From: Lachnospiraceae bacterium
Lineage (GTDB): Bacteria > Bacillota > Clostridia > Lachnospirales > Lachnospiraceae
Assembly: GCA_003488445.1 (NCBI GenBank)
Contig: DNLO01000084.1
Coordinates: 1,266-7,512 of the forward strand
Reading direction: 5' to 3'
Length of the DNA: 6,247 nucleotides
In this document: piece by piece, positions 1 through 6,043 of the stretch
Layout of the letters: each line of letters starts with the position of its first letter
Position numbering within the stretch: position 1 is the first letter of the stretch
The notes under the pieces: generated by a model
What the model saw: the letters and a program-made list of their open reading frames with translations, nothing else
Told to the model about the DNA's origin: nothing
Databases searched by the model: none
Made by a program: the position numbers and the translations under genes

Positions 1-348
1 TCGTCCGATAGACCGGGAGGATCTGCTTCGAGTTCAGCGGATACAGGTGCCGGGGCATCAGCGGCATCGTCTGCCGGGAGCGGAGTCAGTGAGAGCAAGC
101 TTTCATGGCAGGAGCAGAAGGCGCAGGAAGCCGAAAAAAGAAAGAGACAGAACCGGATAAAGAAGGCAGAAGAAGAGATATCACGTATCGAAGAGCGTAT
201 CGATGAGATAAACAACGAAATGGCCGACCCGGCGATCTCCACAGACGTGGAAAAGCTCACCGCGCTTTCAAAAGAAGCCGATGAGCTTGGAACCACATTG
301 GAAAGACTCTATGAAGAGTGGGATTCACTGCAGTCCGAAACTGAGTGA
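1..348 (+). CDS. ABC-F family ATP-binding protein, C-terminal fragment
   Basis: Only the last 115 residues are in the window; the gene begins upstream and ends with TGA at 346-348. The visible part has two pieces. Residues 1-32 are a low-complexity linker, 25 of 32 residues being Ser, Ala or Gly. Residues 33-115 (from KLSWQEQKAQEAEKRKRQ) form a highly charged helical hairpin ending in LERLYEEWDSLQ. This pattern, a basic KRKRQNRIKK stretch, then I/L/E heptads, then an 'ADPAISTDVEKLTALSKE'-like turn and a final 'LYEEW', is the C-terminal coiled-coil domain of ABC-F proteins (Uup/EttA relatives). ABC-F proteins are soluble twin-ATPase factors that act on ribosomes rather than transporters, and the C-terminal coiled coil is variable between subfamilies. 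The ATPase domains are outside the window, so the subfamily (housekeeping or antibiotic resistance) cannot be told. The neighbour icd is convergent and probably unrelated in function. Confidence 0.85.
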   Translation, partial: SSDRPGGSASSSADTGAGASAASSAGSGVSESKLSWQEQKAQEAEKRKRQNRIKKAEEEISRIEERIDEINNEMADPAISTDVEKLTALSKEADELGTTLERLYEEWDSLQSETE

Positions 349-367
349 GTCCGGCACTGATGCCTGT

Positions 368-1576
368 CTACAGCATCTTTTCCAGTCTTTTTGCTATCTG
401 CTTGATGAATTCCCTTGTGTTGCATACCGTGACATCCTTCATTGTGGTAAGAGCCACGAGATCCTTTGTCATGAAGCCTTCTTCTATTGTGGTAAGCGTA
501 GCCTTTTCCAGCTTGTCGGCGAAGTCCGAAAGAGCAGGGAGCTCATCGAACTCACCTCTCTTGCGCAGAGCCCCGGACCAGGCGAATATGGTCGCCACTG
601 AATTGGTAGAGGTCTCCTCGCCGTTCAGGTGCTTGTAATAATGCCTCTGTACCGTGCCGTGAGCTGCCTCGTATTCATACACACCCTTGGGAGACACCAG
701 TACGGAGGTCATGAGAGCGAGTGAGCCGCAGGCGGAGCTTACCATATCACTCATCACATCACCGTCGTAGTTCTTGCAGGCCCAGATGAAGCCGCCCTCC
801 GACTTCATGACCCTGGCTACGGCATCATCTATGAGTGTATAGAAGTAGGTGATACCTGCTTCATCGAAACGTGTCTTATATTCATTGTCGTAGAGACCCT
901 GGAAGATATCGCGGAACTCACCGTCGTATTTCTTTGAGATGGTATCCTTGGAAGCGAACCACAGATCCTGCTTCGTGGAGAGAGCGTATTCAAAGCAGGT
1001 GCGTGCAAAGGACTCAATGGAGGCATTCACATTGTAGAGAGCCTGGAGCACTCCGGGGCCTTCAAACTCGAACACGGTCTTCCTTGTCTCGTTTCCCTCA
1101 CTGTCGGTAAAGACAAGCTCAGCTTTACCGGGCTTATCCACCTTGATCTCGGTATCCTTATATACATCACCGTATGCATGACGTGCGAGAGTGATGGGCT
1201 TCTTCCAGGTCCTTACATTGGGCTCTATGCCTTTCACGGATATTGGAGCACGAAATACCGTGCCGTCAAGGATAGCCCTTATGGTGCCGTTGGGGCTCTT
1301 GTACATCTTCTTCAGATCGTATTCTTCCACACGCTTCTGGTTGGGGGTGATGGTGGCGCATTTTACAGCGACTCCGTATTTGAGCGTGGCATTGGCAGAG
1401 TCTATGGTCACCTGATCGTCGGTGTCATCCCTGTGCTTCATGCCAAGATCGTAGTACTCGGTCTTCAGATCCACGAAGGGAAGTATCAGGTCGTCCTTGA
1501 TATATTCCCAAATGATCCTGGTCATCTCATCGCCGTCCATCTCGACGAGAGGGGTTTTCATAGCTATCTTTTCCAT
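368..1576 (-). CDS. icd: NADP-dependent isocitrate dehydrogenase, eukaryote-like homodimeric type
   Basis: The 402-residue product oxidatively decarboxylates isocitrate to 2-oxoglutarate with NADP, giving NADPH and the precursor of glutamate; it is cytosolic and metal dependent. It aligns almost end to end with human IDH1-type enzymes: [17 protein letters not shown] (11-27), [15 protein letters not shown] (72-86), [17 protein letters not shown] (93-109), ARHAYGDVY (131-139), [15 protein letters not shown] (260-274) and [11 protein letters not shown] (303-313). Substrate residues R100, R109, R132 and Y139 fall at the same numbers as in human IDH1. K210, D250, D273 and D277 match the catalytic Lys and metal-binding Asp residues; R311 and H312 match the NADP-selecting pair. 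The reading frame stays open to an ATG at 1645, but I chose 1574-1576 because GGAGG lies six bases upstream, homology begins there, and the longer start would lie inside and upstream of the promoter. An ATG five codons downstream is less likely. Transcribed alone, divergently from the 1676 operon. All key residues are intact. Confidence 0.96.
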   Translation of the reverse strand: MEKIAMKTPLVEMDGDEMTRIIWEYIKDDLILPFVDLKTEYYDLGMKHRDDTDDQVTIDSANATLKYGVAVKCATITPNQKRVEEYDLKKMYKSPNGTIRAILDGTVFRAPISVKGIEPNVRTWKKPITLARHAYGDVYKDTEIKVDKPGKAELVFTDSEGNETRKTVFEFEGPGVLQALYNVNASIESFARTCFEYALSTKQDLWFASKDTISKKYDGEFRDIFQGLYDNEYKTRFDEAGITYFYTLIDDAVARVMKSEGGFIWACKNYDGDVMSDMVSSACGSLALMTSVLVSPKGVYEYEAAHGTVQRHYYKHLNGEETSTNSVATIFAWSGALRKRGEFDELPALSDFADKLEKATLTTIEEGFMTKDLVALTTMKDVTVCNTREFIKQIAKRLEKML

Positions 1577-1582
1577 GTGTGT

Positions 1583-1587
1583 CCTCC
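1583..1587 (-). promoter_or_regulatory. Ribosome binding site of icd
   Basis: On the minus strand GGAGG is followed by ACACAC and then ATG (1576-1574). The six-base spacing is good for a Gram-positive Shine-Dalgarno site, and it decides the start codon against the longer 425-residue reading. Confidence 0.9.
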
Positions 1588-1600
1588 GAAATGATGTGGT

Positions 1601-1640
1601 GTTTCTGATTGTCGAATGCAAACAATTATACGGTTTCTGA
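1601..1640. repeat. Direct repeat GTTTCTGA, two copies 32 bases apart
   Basis: GTTTCTGA occurs at 1601-1608, in the icd leader, and at 1633-1640, inside the icd promoter spacer. A 32-base period is close to three helical turns, so both copies would face the same side of the DNA. The core TTTCTG appears a third time at 1669-1674, just before the start codon at 1676. These may be binding sites for one regulator, but copies this short in AT-rich DNA could be chance. Confidence 0.35.
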
Positions 1641-1653
1641 AACATTTGGTCAA
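1625..1653 (-). promoter_or_regulatory. Sigma-A-type promoter of icd
   Basis: Read on the minus strand, -35 TTGACC (1653-1648) and -10 TATAAT (1630-1625) are separated by exactly 17 bases; 11 of 12 hexamer positions match the consensus. Transcription would begin near 1617-1618, leaving a leader of about 41 bases that carries the icd ribosome binding site. The spacer contains the GTTTCTGAAAC palindrome, so a repressor bound there would block this promoter. Confidence 0.88.
1633..1643. promoter_or_regulatory. Palindrome GTTTCTGAAAC, candidate operator shared by two promoters
   Basis: GTTTC and GAAAC are perfect inverted arms around a single T. The site sits wholly within the 17-base spacer of the leftward icd promoter and covers the weak -35 region (CTGAAA, 1637-1642) of the rightward promoter. 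That location suits an operator that controls both directions. I cannot assign it to a known regulator family, and an 11-base palindrome is not strong evidence by itself. Confidence 0.4.
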
Positions 1654-1666
1654 TTTATGATATAAT
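1637..1666 (+). promoter_or_regulatory. Extended -10 promoter of the 1676-6247 operon
   Basis: TGA directly precedes a perfect TATAAT (1661-1666), making an extended -10 element (TGN-TATAAT). The best -35 is CTGAAA at 1637-1642, four of six matches, with an 18-base spacer; extended -10 promoters tolerate a poor -35. The -10 ends only nine bases before the ATG at 1676, so transcription should begin at about 1673-1676, at or within a few bases of the start codon. A 13-base inverted repeat, ATGAT-ATA-ATCAT (1657-1669), overlaps the -10. No other good promoter was seen for the five genes downstream. Confidence 0.8.
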
Positions 1667-1675
1667 CATTTCTGT

Positions 1676-2383
1676 ATGGCTAAAGACGATTTTCAGACTG
1701 TCCTGAAGGGCAAAAAGCTGCCTATACTGACTCTCGACAACAAGTGGTACCGCCTGTTCGAGAAGAATATGACCCCCGAGATGAAGAGACTGGAGGGTCG
1801 TATTAACGACCTGTTAAAAGAGCAGGGAAGAGTCACAAATGAGGTAAAGGATCTGAAGAAGATAAAGAATAACCTCATGGCTGAGATAGTGGCGAACATG
1901 CCCGAGGACGGACGACAGCCTGACCCCTCGCATCAGAAGAAGATAGCAGAGAGCAAGAGGCTCATCGATCAGGTGAACGAGCGGATAGCCAAGTATGATG
2001 ACGACATGCTGGACCTGCCAAGGATGATCGATGAGGAGAACTTCAAGCTCATGCTCCTTTCCATGGAGATCTGCTATGACGAGTTTCTTTCCAATACAGA
2101 GGATATCGAGGACATAAGCGCCTGGATCAAATCAATGCGCATGGAGCTCAAGCGCAACATCATCAAGAAGCAGCAGATGGAAGTGAAGAATGTGGAGCTC
2201 TACACATATATGAATGATATATTCGGCTCGGATGTCATCAACCTTTTCGATATCAAGTATGATGTGGAGGCAAAGAAGAAGCAGCTGATGGAGGCTGCCG
2301 AGGCAAAGGCCGAGAAGAAGAGAGCTGAAGAGGCAAAAGAAAGAGCGGAGCAGAGGATGCTGTCCGGAGGAGGAGACAAATGA
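1676..2383 (+). CDS. Uncharacterised charged coiled-coil protein, 235 aa
   Basis: I do not recognise a named family. The product is soluble by appearance, with no signal peptide or membrane segment. Residues 10-28 hold a distinct non-coiled motif (KGKKLPILTLD, then KWYRLF). Residues 33-76 (MTPEMKRLEGRINDLLKEQG onward) read as a long helix with heptads, ending in a short MAEIVANM segment. After a polar turn (PEDGRQPDPS, 76-85) a second helix runs to about 107. Residues 113-180 contain hydrophobic and acidic helices (LPRMIDEENFKLMLLSMEICYDEF), and 195-229 form a Lys/Glu/Ala helix before a GGGDK tail. Such architecture suits a scaffold or partner-binding protein; this is inference. The start at 1676 is the first possible one, since an in-frame stop lies at 1658-1660 and no start codon follows it. 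There is no Shine-Dalgarno site, matching the predicted leaderless mRNA. The stop codon overlaps the nnr start in ATGA, so translation of the two is probably coupled. Confidence 0.85.
   Translation: MAKDDFQTVLKGKKLPILTLDNKWYRLFEKNMTPEMKRLEGRINDLLKEQGRVTNEVKDLKKIKNNLMAEIVANMPEDGRQPDPSHQKKIAESKRLIDQVNERIAKYDDDMLDLPRMIDEENFKLMLLSMEICYDEFLSNTEDIEDISAWIKSMRMELKRNIIKKQQMEVKNVELYTYMNDIFGSDVINLFDIKYDVEAKKKQLMEAAEAKAEKKRAEEAKERAEQRMLSGGGDK
2366..2383 (+). promoter_or_regulatory. Ribosome binding site and ATGA stop/start overlap of nnr
   Basis: GGAGGAGG (2366-2373) lies inside the last codons of the upstream gene, six bases before the nnr ATG at 2380. The upstream stop TGA (2381-2383) shares bases with that ATG. 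The site fixes the nnr start and indicates that ribosomes finishing the first gene are positioned to begin nnr. Confidence 0.88.
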
Positions 2384-3870
2384 TACCGGTTCTTACGGCA
2401 AAGCAGATGACCGACGCTGACAGATACACACAGGAGGAGCTGGGACTGTCGCAGCCGGTGCTCATGGAGAGAGCCGCTCTTAGCGCATACAGTGTGATAA
2501 ATGAGCTGGCGGATGTGAAGACACTGCGTACGCTTATCGTCTGCGGTCCGGGCAATAACGGGGGAGACGGCATAGCTCTGGCACGCATCATGTGCGAGAG
2601 GGATATAAGACCTGCGGTATATCTTGCGGGTGGAAAAAGATCCGAAGGCGCGGCTTCACAGCTTGATATACTGAAGAAGATTTATCCGGATGTTGAGATC
2701 CGGGATGAACTTCCGTCCGAAAGATATGATCTGATAATAGATGCCCTGTTCGGCATCTCTTTGAACAGGCCTGTCGAGGGGGCATTTGAAAAGGCTGTGG
2801 ACTATATCAATGAGTCCCATCGTATGGGTGCCATGGTCATCGCCATGGATATGCCCTCCGGAGTAGATGCCTCTACGGGACAGCTCCTCGGGGCTGCCGT
2901 CATGGCGGATACAACAGTGGCTTTTGCGTCTTTTAAGGCCGGCCATCTGCTGTTCCCGGGAGCCATGTATTCGGGGGAGGTGGTCCTGAAGGATATAGGC
3001 ATACCCGAGTCCGTGCTGGACGCGCGGGCAGACATACATATATTCCACGACAGGGAGATCAGCCTGCCGGCCAGAAGTCCCTACACCAACAAGGGCTCAT
3101 ACGGCAAGGTCCTCATCATAGCAGGTTCAAAGGGGATGGCGGGAGCTGCGATACTCTGTGCCGAGGCGGCTCTGCGCTCCGGCTCCGGTATGGTCATGGT
3201 ATATACCGACGAGAGCAACAGGCAGATCGTTCAGACAGCGCTGCCGGAGGCTATCGTGACTACGTACAACGGAGAGAAGAAGCAGGACGCTTCCGCCCGC
3301 AAGTCTCTGGATGATGCCTTCTCATGGTGCGATACGGTGGCGATAGGTCCGGGACTGTCAAAGTCCGACAGTGCGAAGGAGATACTCAGCTATACTCTGG
3401 AGCATGCGGGGGTTCCTATCGTTATAGATGCGGATGCATTGAACATCATAGCTTCGGATGCCGGGATACTGGCCGATTCCTCCGCCGATGTGATCATCAC
3501 CCCTCATGTGGGAGAGATGTCACGGCTTACGGGTATAGCCACCGGGGAGATCGCGAAGCATCTGATCTCCACAGCAAGAGACTTCTCCAAGTCCTACGGC
3601 GTGATCACTGTGCTGAAGGATGCCCGTACGGTCATCACATCAGCCAGGGGAGATGTGATGATCAATATCAACGGGAACAACGGCATGGCTACCGCCGGCT
3701 CCGGAGATGTGCTGACGGGCATCATTGCTTCGGTGCGGGGAAGGGATATAGACAGCTTTACTGCGGCGTCTCTTGGCTGCGCACTTCACGGACGGGCCGG
3801 AGATGCGGCAAAGGCGGCACTCGGAGCCGATCATATGATCGCAGGAGATATAATCAAATATATAAGATGA
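2380..3870 (+). CDS. nnr: Bifunctional NAD(P)H-hydrate repair enzyme (epimerase plus ADP/ATP-dependent dehydratase)
   Basis: The 496-residue cytosolic enzyme restores damaged NADH and NADPH. Its N-terminal half epimerises the R and S forms of NAD(P)HX; its C-terminal half dehydrates S-NAD(P)HX at the cost of a nucleotide (ADP in most bacteria). The N-terminal YjeF_N domain (about 1-215) shows CGPGNNGGDG (55-64), DALFG (121-125) and DMPSGVD (157-163). The C-terminal carbohydrate-kinase-like domain (about 230-496) shows KGSYGKVLIIAGS (238-250), GPGL (323-326), DADALN (350-355), TPHVGEMSRL (374-383), and NGNNGMATAGSGDVLTG (431-447), whose GSGD holds the expected catalytic Asp, D443. Length and domain order are usual for the fused form, and no key motif is missing. 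The gene is fourth-base coupled to the coiled-coil gene upstream and is followed, after 80 bases, by alr, a pairing common in Bacillota. Many relatives have acpS just upstream; here the unknown protein stands there instead. Confidence 0.96.
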   Translation: MIPVLTAKQMTDADRYTQEELGLSQPVLMERAALSAYSVINELADVKTLRTLIVCGPGNNGGDGIALARIMCERDIRPAVYLAGGKRSEGAASQLDILKKIYPDVEIRDELPSERYDLIIDALFGISLNRPVEGAFEKAVDYINESHRMGAMVIAMDMPSGVDASTGQLLGAAVMADTTVAFASFKAGHLLFPGAMYSGEVVLKDIGIPESVLDARADIHIFHDREISLPARSPYTNKGSYGKVLIIAGSKGMAGAAILCAEAALRSGSGMVMVYTDESNRQIVQTALPEAIVTTYNGEKKQDASARKSLDDAFSWCDTVAIGPGLSKSDSAKEILSYTLEHAGVPIVIDADALNIIASDAGILADSSADVIITPHVGEMSRLTGIATGEIAKHLISTARDFSKSYGVITVLKDARTVITSARGDVMININGNNGMATAGSGDVLTGIIASVRGRDIDSFTAASLGCALHGRAGDAAKAALGADHMIAGDIIKYIR

Positions 3871-3911
3871 ACAATGCTTGACCGCAGAGTAACGATATGA
3901 CGGAGGATGAG

Positions 3912-3941
3912 ATGTATCCGGCGGATAACGCCGGATGGTAA
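3912..3941 (+). CDS. Possible nine-codon leader ORF before alr
   Basis: The ORF encodes MYPADNAGW and ends with TAA nine bases before the alr ATG. Its ATG has the only good Shine-Dalgarno sequence in the gap: GGAGG at 3902-3906, five bases upstream. A longer reading in the same frame starts at 3897 (14 codons) but lacks such a site. The ORF contains almost the whole hairpin at 3916-3936, so ribosomes translating it would open that structure and arrive next to the alr start. Two of its nine codons are Ala (GCG, GCC). A role in alr translation is inference; an ORF this short can be chance. Confidence 0.35.
   Translation: MYPADNAGW
3916..3936 (+). promoter_or_regulatory. Strong 8-bp RNA hairpin in the alr leader
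   Basis: ATCCGGCG (3916-3923) pairs perfectly with CGCCGGAT (3929-3936) around the loop GATAA; a further G-U pair is possible at 3915/3937. Six of the eight pairs are G-C. No run of T follows (GGTAAGCAGAAAAC), so this is not an intrinsic terminator. It ends 14 bases before the alr ATG and could limit ribosome access, mark an RNA processing point between nnr and alr, or be opened by translation of the leader ORF. Confidence 0.6.
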
Positions 3942-3950
3942 GCAGAAAAC

Positions 3951-5135
3951 ATGAAAGAAAACAAAAGACTGTATTTAAAAATAGATCTTGATGCCATAAG
4001 GTTCAACCTGGAGAGCATGCATCGCAATCTGAAGCCGGGCACCAAAATGCTCGCCGTGGTCAAAACGGATGCATACGGACACGGAGCAGTGGCTGTATCC
4101 AAGGAGATAGAGGATGCGGAGTATCTCTGGGGATATGCGGTCGCTACGGATGAAGAGGCTCTGATACTGAGGCATAACGGGATAAAGAAACCGATCCTTG
4201 TCCTGGGCTATACCTTCAAGGAAAGCTACGAGGATATCGTGGCCAATGATATACGGCCGGTAGTCTTCAAGGAGGATATGGCCAGAGAGCTTTCCGAGGA
4301 GGCTGTAAAGCAGGGCAGAAAGGTATATTTCCACCTGGGGGTGGAGACCGGCATGGGACGTATCGGGGTTCCTGCCGATGCCGGCAGTCTCGACCTCGTA
4401 AAGCGCATCGCGTCCCTTCCCAATGTAGAGATGGAGGGTATATTCACACATTTTTCCAAGGCTGACATGAAGGATAAAAGCTTCACATATGAACAGCTTT
4501 TAAGATTCAGGGGATTTATCGACATCCTTCATGAGGGGGGCATAGACTTCGCTATTCATCATGCATCGAACTCGGCCGGGATAGTGGAGATAGCCGATGC
4601 CAATCTCGACATGGTGAGAGCAGGCATCACCCTGTACGGACTGTGGCCCTCGGCGGAGGTAGAGCACAGGATCGAGCTGCATCCTGCACTTGCCCTCAAA
4701 TCACATATAGTTTATATTAAGGAAGCCCAGCCGGGCTATGAGGTGGGCTACGGCGGCACCTGGAAGGCGGAGAGACCGTCGAGGATAGCGACCATACCTG
4801 CGGGGTATGGCGACGGTTATCCCAGAGGACTCTCAAATAAAGGATATGTACTGATCCGCGGCAGGAGGGCGCCGATAGCCGGCAGGATATGTATGGATCA
4901 GGTAATGGTGGATGTCACGGATATCCCGGAGTGCACGGATTATGATGAAGTGACGCTCATCGGACGCGACGGGGACGAGGAGATCACTGTGGAGTCGCTT
5001 GCCGCGATGTACGGCGGGTTCAACTATGAGATAGCGTCCTGCTTCACCAAGAGGGTCCCGAGAGTGTACTACAGGAATGGCGAGCCTGTAGCTACCATGA
5101 ATTATTTTTCTGATTTCAACACTACTGATGTGTAG
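3951..5135 (+). CDS. alr: Alanine racemase
   Basis: This 394-residue pyridoxal-phosphate enzyme interconverts L- and D-alanine in the cytoplasm, supplying D-alanine for peptidoglycan; it works as a dimer. The N-terminal barrel starts at once with YLKIDLDAI (8-16), which supports the start at 3951. VVKTDAYGHG (36-45) carries the cofactor lysine K38. TGMGRIG (133-139), HASNSAG (204-210) and VRAGITLYG (222-230, with R223 facing the cofactor ring) follow. The C-terminal beta domain has VGYGGTW (265-271, with catalytic Y267), AGYGDGYPRGLSN (284-296) and GRICMDQVMVDVTD (311-324). The residue seven before R137 is G130, where Geobacillus-type enzymes have a carbamylated Lys. The C-terminus carries about 15 extra residues (from EPVATMNYFSDF) encoded by AT-rich DNA. 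It follows nnr after 80 bases and precedes the CorC gene by six. There is no clear Shine-Dalgarno site (GGTAAGCAGAAAAC), so initiation may depend on upstream translation. Confidence 0.96.
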   Translation: MKENKRLYLKIDLDAIRFNLESMHRNLKPGTKMLAVVKTDAYGHGAVAVSKEIEDAEYLWGYAVATDEEALILRHNGIKKPILVLGYTFKESYEDIVANDIRPVVFKEDMARELSEEAVKQGRKVYFHLGVETGMGRIGVPADAGSLDLVKRIASLPNVEMEGIFTHFSKADMKDKSFTYEQLLRFRGFIDILHEGGIDFAIHHASNSAGIVEIADANLDMVRAGITLYGLWPSAEVEHRIELHPALALKSHIVYIKEAQPGYEVGYGGTWKAERPSRIATIPAGYGDGYPRGLSNKGYVLIRGRRAPIAGRICMDQVMVDVTDIPECTDYDEVTLIGRDGDEEITVESLAAMYGGFNYEIASCFTKRVPRVYYRNGEPVATMNYFSDFNTTDV

Positions 5136-5141
5136 ACGGTA

Positions 5142-5981
5142 ATGATAGGCAGGTTCATAAAAGACAGATCCAATAAAGAGGACAGATACGAGAGTGAGAT
5201 CAAGTCCATAGTCTCCGAGGGCACTGACACCGGAGGGCTGGAAGAGTCAGAAGCCAAGATGATAGAGAAGGTCTTCGAGTTCGACGACAAGACCGCTCAT
5301 GATATCATGACTCATCGTGAGGAGATCAATGCAATAGAGGATGTGACGCCTCTGTCGGAGTGCATAGATATCATCCTGGATGGCGCGAACACGAGATATC
5401 CCGTATATCACGAGAACATAGACGATATCCTGGGTACCATCCATATGAAGGATGCCATAAGAGCCGGAAGAGACCAGAGTCTTTCGGATAAGCCCATCGC
5501 CGATATAGAAGGGCTTATAAAGCAGGTATCCTTTGTGCCCGAGACCAGGAAGATAGATGAGCTATTCGCCGTGATGCAGGCAAAGAAGACCCATCTTGTG
5601 ATAGTGGCGGATGAGTATGGCCAGACATCAGGGCTCGTGACTCTGGAGGATATACTGGAAGAGCTGGTGGGGGATATCCTGGATGAATACGACGACGAGG
5701 AAGTAGACATTCGCAAGGTGAGTGAGGATGTGTACATTGTCCGCGGACTGACACCGCTCACTGATATAGAAGAAAGGATAGGAATACATTTCGAGGAGGA
5801 TCAGGTGGAGACATTGAACGGTTTCCTCACATCCGTCCTCGGTCATGTCCCGAGATCCGGTGAGATCTTCGAGACAGACTATGGAGGATATAATTTCCAT
5901 GTGATATCCATCAGCAATCATGTGATCCAGAGCGTGAGGGTCCGCGCCATAAAGGATCCTTCATCGGGTGCGGGCACCTGA
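5142..5981 (+). CDS. HlyC/CorC family CBS-domain protein, soluble short form
   Basis: The 279-residue product has the cytosolic half of the HlyC/CorC family. After a charged N-terminus comes GLEESEAKMIEKVFEFDDKTAHDIMTHR-like sequence (32-59), the family's lead-in to a CBS pair: CBS1 about 56-106 (NTRYPVYHENIDDILGTIHMKD, 83-104) and CBS2 about 126-180 (THLVIVADEYGQTSGLVTLED, 150-170). A CorC_HlyC domain follows at about 192-270 (VYIVRGLTPL, VETLNGFLTSVLGHVPRSGE). There is no DUF21 membrane domain, as in E. coli CorC/YbeX rather than the longer membrane-bound relatives. CBS pairs usually bind adenosine nucleotides. Family members are tied to magnesium and cobalt homeostasis, and YbeX also to ribosome or rRNA maturation; the older name 'hemolysin' is probably misleading. 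The start is six bases after the alr stop, with only a poor GACGG nearby, so translational coupling to alr is likely. The exact role here is not shown. Confidence 0.9.
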   Translation: MIGRFIKDRSNKEDRYESEIKSIVSEGTDTGGLEESEAKMIEKVFEFDDKTAHDIMTHREEINAIEDVTPLSECIDIILDGANTRYPVYHENIDDILGTIHMKDAIRAGRDQSLSDKPIADIEGLIKQVSFVPETRKIDELFAVMQAKKTHLVIVADEYGQTSGLVTLEDILEELVGDILDEYDDEEVDIRKVSEDVYIVRGLTPLTDIEERIGIHFEEDQVETLNGFLTSVLGHVPRSGEIFETDYGGYNFHVISISNHVIQSVRVRAIKDPSSGAGT

Positions 5982-6043
5982 AAACGGATGGGTGTGGCAG
6001 GTAAAAGACAGCAGACAGATCAATCAAAGAAAGGGATAAAGAC

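Noticed and set aside
305..364. Small stems near the convergent gap (ACTCT/AGAGT at 306-319; CAGTCCG/CGG-ACTG with a bulge at 331-359)
   Set aside because: Stems are short or bulged with a large loop, lie inside the ABC-F coding region, and have no T-run on either strand.
1178..1594. 138-codon open frame on the + strand, antisense to icd
   Set aside because: It is a shadow of icd codon structure; it has no convincing ribosome binding site and its translation resembles no protein I know.
1616..1629. Possible CcpA (cre) site ATGCAAACAATTAT over the icd -10
   Set aside because: The central CG and a conserved C of the cre consensus are missing. In AT-rich promoter DNA this match is too weak to call.
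1577..1645. Longer icd start at 1645, adding 23 residues ([10 protein letters not shown]...)
   Set aside because: The extension overlaps the icd -10 box and spacer, so its ATG would lie upstream of the predicted transcript start. It has no homology to the family's N-terminus, whereas ATG at 1576 has GGAGG six bases upstream.
3849..3854. TATAAT within the last codons of nnr, as a possible alr promoter
   Set aside because: There is no acceptable -35 at 16-18 bases upstream and no TG extension. The bases are explained by the Asp-Ile-Ile codons of nnr.
3867..3881. Four-codon ORF MNNA overlapping the nnr stop in ATGA
   Set aside because: It is too short to judge and has no ribosome binding site of note; the ATGA is most likely a by-product of the AGA TGA ending of nnr.
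5965..5980. Hairpin at the end of the CorC-family gene (CGGGTG / CACCTG, loop CGGG)
   Set aside because: The stem is six pairs including one G-U, and AAAACGGATG follows rather than a T-run, so it is not an intrinsic terminator. It overlaps the coding end and stop.
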